Shown piece after piece: positions 59,101 through 64,000 of a stretch of DNA of 64,000 nt (within the stretch, counting starts at the first letter, position 1; each line of letters begins with the position of its first letter). The translations under genes were made by a program, and so were the position numbers. The DNA is from Macrosoma leucophasiata (Eukaryota > Arthropoda > Insecta > Lepidoptera > Hedylidae): positions 6,572,001-6,636,000 of the forward strand of contig JAWQUS010000022.1 in the NCBI GenBank assembly GCA_036365455.1, given 5' to 3'. Below the pieces are notes generated by a model that was not told the origin of the DNA, ran no database searches, and worked only from the letters and a program-made list of their open reading frames with translations.

Positions 59101-62090
59101 GAGGATCATTTCGTCGACCTGTTGCAGTTGAATTGATCAGGAAACGAATGACCAAGCACATCCTGGCAAACACCACCAACTTAAAAAATACTGGCCTATT
59201 TATAGCAGAATATCTAGATGAAACAGGACGGTAAAAAAATGAAAGAAATGTTAGTAAGAATGCAGAAAGCGAGGAAAAATGGTGAACATGCAGTGATAAA
59301 AAATAACAAGCAAAGAACAAAGAATGGAAAATACAGAGGATATTACACATGAAACTAACCATACATTTCGTAACTAACAGCCAATATAAGATATTATTCC
59401 AGAACTTCCAAAGTTTATTTAATAAGCAAGAAATATTAGAAACATTTCTTGAGGAAAAATCAATGTATCAAGTCATTTGTATTTTCGAAACTTGGCTCAC
59501 GGCTGGAAAGCTTTGTCTTATCAATTTTACCGGATATAGAGGTAAAGTTTGCATACTTATAAAGAAAGATATCGAATTTAAAGAATGGTGCGAAATATCC
59601 AATCTGTCAGTGGAATATGTTATTGAAATATATGCAATAGAAATAGTCAAAGAGAATATACTACTAATAATCCTATATTGGAATGGAAAAAAATAAGATA
59701 TTTTTTATAGTCAACTCAGAGAATTACTTAACTATTTAAAATTAAATTGCTCAAAGTTAAATATTATCATAGGCGGTGATTTTAATATAAATGTGCTAAA
59801 AAATAATTCTAAAACCAATCGACTAATAGAACTCATGTTAGAATACAGACTAACCCAATACATCAAGCAACCCACTCACATAGCACCAACCTCGTCCACA
59901 TGCTTAGATCTAATATTTACAAATTTGAACAACAGAAATTCATCTGTTGAAGAGCTCGGTTTTTCATTTCATTTAGGCACCGTAATACACTTAAATATCC
60001 CACAGTCAAATAAAAACATAAAAACTAAACACATTTATAAAAGATTATTTTCTAATACAAATATACAAAAATTTAAACTAGAATTACAAAAAATCGCATG
60101 GCAATATATAATTTCGGAAAATAATTCATTAAATTAAAATTACAAATTATTTCATAACATCCTACTCACAGTTTTAAACAAATGTATCCCTTTAAGAAAA
60201 ATAATATTTTTCCACGATCCTACGTATTTTTCTCTATCTTTTGATATAGTGTACTAGGTGCGGGCCCAACGTGGAACTTCTCCTTTAGTAATGTAACATT
60301 ATAAAAGTATTACTGAATAAAACATAAGTGTAATAATACATCTTTATTTGTGTTTAAAACATTTTTAAATTACAAAACCTTTTGCTATTTGCAGCACCAC
60401 TTCCATTAAAAACGTTGTATTTTTGAAAAATATTTACACCCTTATTCATAAACGTATTTTAGCTAAAGTGTTGCTAATCTCTCCTTTGTCTTTTTCTATC
60501 CTACACATTTGACAATGCAACTGACAAAGACAAAGCATTCTATAGCTAAAACGTATCTAAAGTACGTTTTTGAATAAGGGGGTTAATGTACAGACACTCG
60601 TTTTTTAGTGTCTTTTTATGTCTCATTAACTTATTCAACAGATTTGACTGCAAGAAACGCAAATACAAATACTATTTTCCAAGATCCTCACTCAATATTG
60701 AAGCTATGAGAGTTGCTTGCACCAAACTCATAGGGTCACACGACTTCAGGCATCTGTGCAAGATGGACGTCGGTAATGGCGTCACGGAGTTTATACGTGA
60801 AGTTATCAGCGCTGATATTGTCGCGATACACAAGGATGATGGTCGTAAGTAGACTTATCTGTACGTTTTTTTTTTTTAATGTAATTGAAGTGGCAAACAA
60901 GCATGCAGTTCACATTGATGTTAAGTGATGACTGCAGCCTATAGACACCCACACAAAGACCAAGGTCAAAATGCAAATGCGTTACCACTCCTGAGGCCTA
61001 AAGTGTTATGCCTCTGTGCCGGAAATTACAGGGCCGTACATTAAACGTAACTTCACGCCTGTATTATTTTTTTTTTAAGTTACTATCTGACCCGGCAAAC
61101 TTCGTTTTGCCTCAGAATGAAATAGTTTGTCAAAGTTTTGACAAATACGGACATACAAATAGTATGAGAAAATGAAATTGTGGTTTTTACTATTTCCCCT
61201 CAATTCCTTCATATTTTCTCGCCTTTTAAATCTTCCCTGGACTTCCAAAAATCATTAATTAATCCAAAATTTGCCAAATCGGTCCAGCCGTTGGCAAACA
61301 AGCATGCAGTTCACATTGCCTATAGACACTCGCACAAAGACCAGAGGTCAAAATGCAGATGCGTTACCACTTCTGGGGCCTAAGGTATTGTGCCTCTGTG
61401 CCGGAAATTACAGGGCCGTACATTACCACCTGACCGGAACACGATAGTGCTGAACACTACCATTTAGCGGCAAGTATATTAGGTAATGCGGTGGTGCCTA
61501 CGCCCGGGAGCTCCGTCACTGGAGCTCTACCACCAATATATATCGAACGACGAGATTACAAGCACACAGTCTCGTCATAAAACGCTTAATTTGGTCTCTA
61601 TTACACAGGCATCAATCAGAGACGTGTATTTACACGTGCACCTGTGTGCGTAGCACTTAGAGAATACCAAACGTCGCCCATAAGAGGGGAGGAGGTTGGA
61701 TGAGGCGGGGAAAGCGGGCGGGACGTCGAATTGTCCATTCTTTACGTAGTATTATTACATATTCTACTCAATCTCAGCTCATACCACAAATCCAGATGAG
61801 TGTCGGTCAAGATAAAAGCTAAAAGTTCCAATACCAGATTGCTGAGCTAAGCAGGATATAGAAAAAAAAAACATATTCTCGGCTGAAACTCTACCACCAG
61901 TGTAGTTTTTCAGCCGAGAATATGTTTTGTTACTATTCCCAGCTACCTCCATGTACTGCCTGGAGATAGTGGGCAACGCGTTCCTGTGGCACCAGATCCG
62001 GTGCATCATGGGTGTGTTACTCCTCATCGGCCAGGGTAAGGAGACGCCCGACGTGTTGGTTGAGCTTCTGGACGTCGCGAAGACTGCCAG
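53167..62090 (+). CDS. PUS3: tRNA pseudouridine synthase 3 (Pus3), 5' six exons; 3' end outside window
   Basis: Exons 53167-53241, 54377-54498, 55740-55941, 56605-56774, 60642-60844 and 61943-62090; all borders are AG/GT and phases match, giving about 306 residues. A TruA-family enzyme, Pus3 converts U38/U39 in the tRNA anticodon arm to pseudouridine. Landmarks: a charged coiled-coil-like N-terminus (LLKLDKDALVDKILQLEAHN), VLLRIVYFGWDYHGLAVQE, catalytic CGRTDKGVS with Asp near residue 125, RYCTILNKLLPKDIRVVAW, RKYKYYFPRSSLNIEAM, GSHDFRHLCKMDV and GNAFLWHQIRCIMGVLLLIG. The last visible codon is split (AG) at the donor GTTTGT; the C-terminal ~150 residues must lie beyond the window. Introns 1-5 are 1135, 1241, 663, 3867 and 1098 nt and hold SINE-A copies, tRNA-like retroposons, a 5S-SINE and a LINE. 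The only clear host gene here. Confidence 0.96.
53562..53810 (+). repeat. SINE-A in PUS3 intron 1
   Basis: GGCACCACTGCATTACCTAAT to CTTTCATTTCATAAAAAAAC; the head is truncated. Confidence 0.85.
54052..54352 (-). repeat. tRNA-like retroposon (tRL-2) in PUS3 intron 1, 14-nt TSD
   Basis: GATACATTCTTATT at 54052-54065 and 54339-54352. Inside: an inverted tRNA-like module (54139-54210) with its tail, then on the plus strand only a T-arm-like remnant (GCATGTTCAATTCCTGC) and tail CAAATTTTTCTTTCCG. Loop reads CTGGTTA (GGT). Structure fits 5' inversion of a multi-unit transcript. Confidence 0.8.
54499..55055. other. PUS3 intron 2, unassigned part
   Basis: A GC-richer GCGTGCGCGTACTTCGGGCG patch near 54598; otherwise AT-rich, no gene. 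Confidence 0.4.
55056..55284 (-). repeat. SINE-A in PUS3 intron 2
   Basis: TATGTTATGGAATTTGTAACC to GGAGCTCTACCACCAGTA; the AACATCAATGTGAACTGC part is deleted. Confidence 0.85.
55285..55739. other. PUS3 intron 2, remainder
   Basis: AT-rich. TTTGTAAAA.AGAGTATGGAACATTCTG near 55505 resembles the stretch at 54768-54795, an internal duplication. The acceptor is TTACAG at 55734-55739. Confidence 0.5.
55964..56178 (-). repeat. SINE-A in PUS3 intron 3, minus
   Basis: AATGTAATGGAAGTGGCAAAC to CGTACCATTTAGTGGCAAT; the head is truncated. Confidence 0.85.
56249..56550 (+). repeat. SINE-A in PUS3 intron 3, plus, with ~48-nt insertion
   Basis: AGTGGTAGAGCTCCAGTGACG to TGCATGCTTGTTTGCC. About 48 nt (ATGCCTGAAGCCGC and on to AAGAAATC) interrupt the CACTTAA..ATCAATGTGA part. 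With 55964-56178 it forms an inverted SINE pair only 70 bp apart. Confidence 0.8.
56794..57062 (+). repeat. 5S-rRNA-derived SINE in PUS3 intron 4
   Basis: 5S-like head 56794-56886 (GGTTAAGCACTACGGCC near 56836, GATGGGTGACCGCTAGTGG near 56868), body with GTGCTTCGGAGGGCACGTTA, and end GTATAATGGGTTGCCATTAT. It begins just 19 nt after exon 4's donor. Same family as 3431-3780. Confidence 0.75.
57063..57386. other. Unassigned intronic DNA
   Basis: GC-richer to 57200, then a 21-base palindrome GACAATTGAATTTCAATTG near 57316. No gene. Confidence 0.4.
57387..57690 (-). repeat. tRNA-like retroposon (tRL-1) in PUS3 intron 4, 13-nt TSD
   Basis: AAATCTACGATAT at 57387-57399 and 57678-57690. An inverted full tRNA-like module (57434-57507, loop AGA), spacer, then tail CTTTCCATTTTTCTTTAAAT and CAAGCATGTGTTAATGCG on the plus strand. 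Confidence 0.8.
57690..57797 (+). repeat. SINE-A 3' fragment
   Basis: GTACGGCCCTGTAATTGCCGG to GCGTGTTTGCCACTTG; the tRL-1 copy inserted at its left edge. Confidence 0.75.
57798..58297. other. Unassigned intronic DNA / LINE leader
   Basis: The final ~100 bp may be the 5' leader of the LINE starting at 58298. Nothing else recognised. Confidence 0.4.
58298..60140 (+). pseudogene. LINE with PHD-finger ORF1 and endonuclease, 3'-truncated, in PUS3 intron 4
   Basis: ORF1 starts MVCIACRKPVNIAERIS with Cys/His pairs (CCSCKGAYHYNC) and, in a shifted frame, FNWKCPECHN, together a PHD-type zinc finger. It continues with LDSKLEMMQDMIVSKITASI (coiled coil) and an RRM/transposase-22-like part KKIVLYGINEMPYV, YIEAATRIGKRG. 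ORF2's endonuclease begins near 59370 (QNFQSLFNKQEI, FETWLT, then IIIGGDFNINVLKN) with frame breaks near 59695. Reading stops at about 60137 before any RT, so the 3' part is lost. Such ORF1/ORF2 pairs are known from insect CR1/jockey-like LINEs. Sense orientation with PUS3. Confidence 0.8.
60141..60438. other. Unassigned intronic DNA
   Basis: AT-rich; no RT or tail of the preceding LINE found. Confidence 0.4.
60439..60584. mobile_element. MITE (CCCTTATTCATAAACG family) in PUS3 intron 4
   Basis: CCCTTATTCATAAACGTATTT and, inverted, ACGTTTTTGAATAAGGGGG. Matches 19292-19434 throughout. It ends ~58 bp before exon 5. Confidence 0.75.
60876..61043 (-). repeat. SINE-A in PUS3 intron 5, head-truncated
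   Basis: AATGTAATTGAAGTGGCAAAC to TTACAGGGCCGTACATTAAA. Confidence 0.8.
61044..61290. repeat. Lepidopteran-type repeat scrap
   Basis: GACCCGGCAAACTTCG..TTTGCC and AAATCGGTCCAGCCGTT match phrases common in lepidopteran Helitron/LINE tails. Not classified further. Confidence 0.4.
61291..61536 (-). repeat. SINE-A in PUS3 intron 5
   Basis: GGCAAACAAGCATGCAGTTC to GGAGCTCTACCACCA. The GATGTTAAGTGATGACTGCA part is deleted. Confidence 0.85.
61578..61764 (+). repeat. Family D repeat in PUS3 intron 5
   Basis: ACGCTTAATTTGGTCTCTATT to TACGTAGTATTATTACATATTC. Confidence 0.75.
61870..61926. repeat. Inverted pair just before PUS3 exon 6
   Basis: AACATATTCTCGGCTGAAA at about 61870 and TTTCAGCCGAGAATATGTT at about 61908-61926 form a 19-bp inverted pair around CTCTACCACCAGTGTAG. 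The right arm contains TTTTTCAG, a possible decoy splice acceptor 26 nt before the real one. Confidence 0.75.
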
Positions 62091-62254
62091 GTTTGTGCTA
62101 AGTCTTTAATCGATAATGTAGGGTGATTTAGGTTCCGCAGCCGAAACCCTTATAGATCTGCCTGTTTGTCCGTCAATCCGTCTGTCTGTATGTCGCAGCA
62201 ACTTTATTCCGTAACTTTTAAGATTATTCAACATGTATCGGGAATAATGCACAC
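62091..62254. other. PUS3 intron 6, start
   Basis: Contains a GGTTCCGCAGCC and (GTCTGT) scrap like 5599-5672. Confidence 0.45.
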
Positions 62255-62783
62255 TATCTAACACCTCGATTAGAAAATCGCGTTATAATCATAAAACATG
62301 AACTGGAATAATTTGCCTGTCGAGATTCGTAAAACTCAAACTATTGCTATCTTCAAGAAACAAGTTAAACATTTTTACCTTAGTCTCTAACTTTCTTAGT
62401 TCTAGTATCTACTTCTAATTTCCATCTTTCCTATCCCTATCTCTCTCATTCCCTTTATTTCTGTTATTCATCAATTGTGTTTTTTTTTTTTTTTGCTTTC
62501 CATGAAACTTGTTGATGTACTTACGACGTTATATGTATATTGTATCTTACACAGTTGTTACATTAAGTATGTACACCCTACCGACTACTAAATTTGTGAT
62601 CCTTTATGCAAGGTTGCCTGGCAGAAATCGCTACCTGAGCGATAAGGCCGCCTACTGTACCTGTTTTACTGTCGTCTATTTATGTAAATTGTTTCTGTTT
62701 GGTGTACGACAAGAAATAAATAAATAAATAAATATCTAACACCTCGATTAGAAAATCGCGTTATAATCCTAATACATGAACTG
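62255..62783 (+). mobile_element. LINE 3' end flanked by a 51-nt direct repeat, PUS3 intron 6
   Basis: The insert begins with a C-terminal coding piece (WNNLPVEIRKTQTIAIFKKQ at about 62308) and ends in GCGATAAGGCCGCCTACTGT and (AAAT)n near 62732. A TATCTAACACC.. sequence of 51 nt stands at 62255-62305 and again at 62733-62783 with two differences, a very long TSD. Confidence 0.85.
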
Positions 62784-63038
62784 AAATTACATGTTTATGT
62801 ATTTATAATATTTTTTATTTAAGAAATAAGTTGTCCTCAATTTGTACGAACAGTATGCACACCCTATGCATACTTACCCTACCTCTACCTACGGCCACAC
62901 ATAAAACACGAACCGAAAAAAAGTGATGTAGCGTAACTTGCATACCCATATTTAACACTCGCTAGTAATAAAATCAATTTTAATATTCCACCATTTTACT
63001 TTTTAAGTTATTATTTATAATAAAAAGCACGTCTCAAC
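62784..63038. other. Unassigned AT-rich intronic DNA
   Basis: No exon of PUS3 or other gene recognised. Confidence 0.4.
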
Positions 63039-63563
63039 GAGTTCTAATAAACTTATTTTATTCTAAAGAAAAATGGAAAGAAAAATTTGACTTCAGGCGA
63101 GACTTGAACTCGCGGCCTACTGGGAATTTAGTCCAGCCGCTCTTCCAATTGAGCTACTGAAGTCCTGCCCGATTTGTCAAATCTTTCCTTCACATTTATT
63201 GCATTGCTTTATGGTAGCAGCAGCGCCATCTATTGCCAACTATGCTAGTTAAATTGTCAAATTTTTCTTTCCATTTTTCTTTAAATAAAATATATTTCAC
63301 AAGCATGTGTTAATGCGAAATAATATAAAAACAATTATTAAGGGTAAAAGCGACTTCTTTACGATATTCAATAAATTGCAAAGTCTATTATATCGGTTGC
63401 CTAACTAGCATAGTTGGCAATAGATGGCGCTACTGCTACCCTAAAGCAATGCAATAAATGTGAAGGAAAGATTTGACAAATCGGGCAGGGCTTCAGTAGC
63501 TCAATTGGAAGAGCGGCTGGACTAGATTCCCAGTAGGCCGCGAGTTCGAGTTCTAATAAACTT
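63039..63563 (-). repeat. tRNA-like retroposon (tRL-1), dimer with inverted 5' part and 16-nt TSD
   Basis: GAGTTCTAATAAACTT at 63039-63054 and 63548-63563. Minus-strand full module (63090-63164) with tail next to the left TSD; plus-strand second module (63490-63547) cut off inside its T arm at the right TSD. Between them are tail and spacer of the unit. Best evidence for retroposition of a tandem transcript. Confidence 0.85.
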
Positions 63564-64000
63564 GTAGCGTCCACTACATTAAGGCGCCAACTAGTGGAAT
63601 ACAATGAAACCTTACAGTACTTGTCTAGTACGATAGATGGCGTGCAGTCAAATTACATCGCACATACGAAGATTTCACAAGAGTTGGCTTATATACAACT
63701 TCCCAACGTCAACCGTTGGGCCGCGGCCCGCCAGGCGCTACCACCTCGCCTGGTCGGAGGATCCTCCCTTTTCGCCGGATGAACACTTCCACCCGAAACT
63801 TGTTGACACTAGCATTTTATTTTGGATAGACGTTAGTCTGATTTTCGTTTGTATTGACTGTTCACCAAATGGGTGACCATAATTTGCTTATTTTTAATTA
63901 ACTTTGGGACAAAATATTACCAATATCAAAAATGTCTGAAATCGATTCGGTTATCGATTCTGAACTAACAATTTCGGGTTGTACATTCAATCCTGTTACA
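63564..64000. other. Unassigned end of window
   Basis: 63570-63880 has a non-AT-rich composition, GGGCCGCGGCCCG palindrome near 63718, and short open frames without motifs I recognise. It may be a retroelement or LTR piece. I do not see the remaining PUS3 exon here. Confidence 0.35.

Noticed and set aside
63594..63782. The missing last exon of PUS3
   Set aside because: The translation does not resemble the Pus3 C-terminus and no matching acceptor in the right phase was found.

Overview
This window looks like nuclear DNA of an insect, most probably a moth or butterfly. One host gene is spliced with short GT..AG exons. Around it is an AT-rich, heavily transposon-invaded background with tRNA-like, 5S-like and 'VGC' SINEs, jockey/CR1/RTE-type LINEs, mariner, hAT-like, Harbinger, P-like and Helitron DNA elements, and Helitron ends of the TCTATACT / CAGCTAG type known from Lepidoptera. 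The order is inferred from repeat style, not proven. I see no bacterial operon, CRISPR array, rRNA gene or convincing functional tRNA gene.

Layout. 1-9.8 kb: dispersed SINEs and MITEs, several nested with readable target-site duplications (TSDs), plus a mariner relic. 10.5-13.6 kb: a decayed LINE. 15.7-18.3 kb: a 5'-truncated RTE-type LINE. 19.8-26.0 kb: a GC-rich, nearly intact jockey-type LINE on the minus strand with two long ORFs. 26-29 kb: degenerate foldback DNA, then a tandem/inverted cluster of tRNA-like units. 29.6-31.3 kb: a THAP/P-element-like transposase relic with recognisable introns. 34.7-39.4 kb: a LINE tail and tRNA-like unit duplicated as a large palindrome, split by a Helitron whose precise empty site survives in the other arm. 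40.2-41.8 kb: a LINE relic next to two perfect hairpins. 42-47.4 kb: SINEs, MITEs, an R2/R4-like LINE end and a hAT-like element with an 8-bp TSD. 48.4-49.7 kb: an intact Harbinger transposase ORF (HARBI1-like) facing the remnant of a possible partner protein. 49.7-52.8 kb: three direct copies of a ~400 bp unit and a diverged inverted copy. 53.17 kb to beyond 62.09 kb: the host gene PUS3 (tRNA pseudouridine synthase 3), six exons visible and the 3' end outside the window.

The most unusual feature is a retroposon family built from ~300 bp units, each with a tRNA-like module. Copies are flanked by 12-16 nt TSDs, carry inverted 5' parts and in one case hold three modules, as if multimeric transcripts were inserted with 5' inversion. 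Two subfamilies share the same flanking chassis but carry different tRNA-like modules. Apart from PUS3 nothing here forms a host pathway; the remaining coding sequence belongs to mobile elements, and only the jockey-type ORF2 and the Harbinger transposase are uninterrupted.
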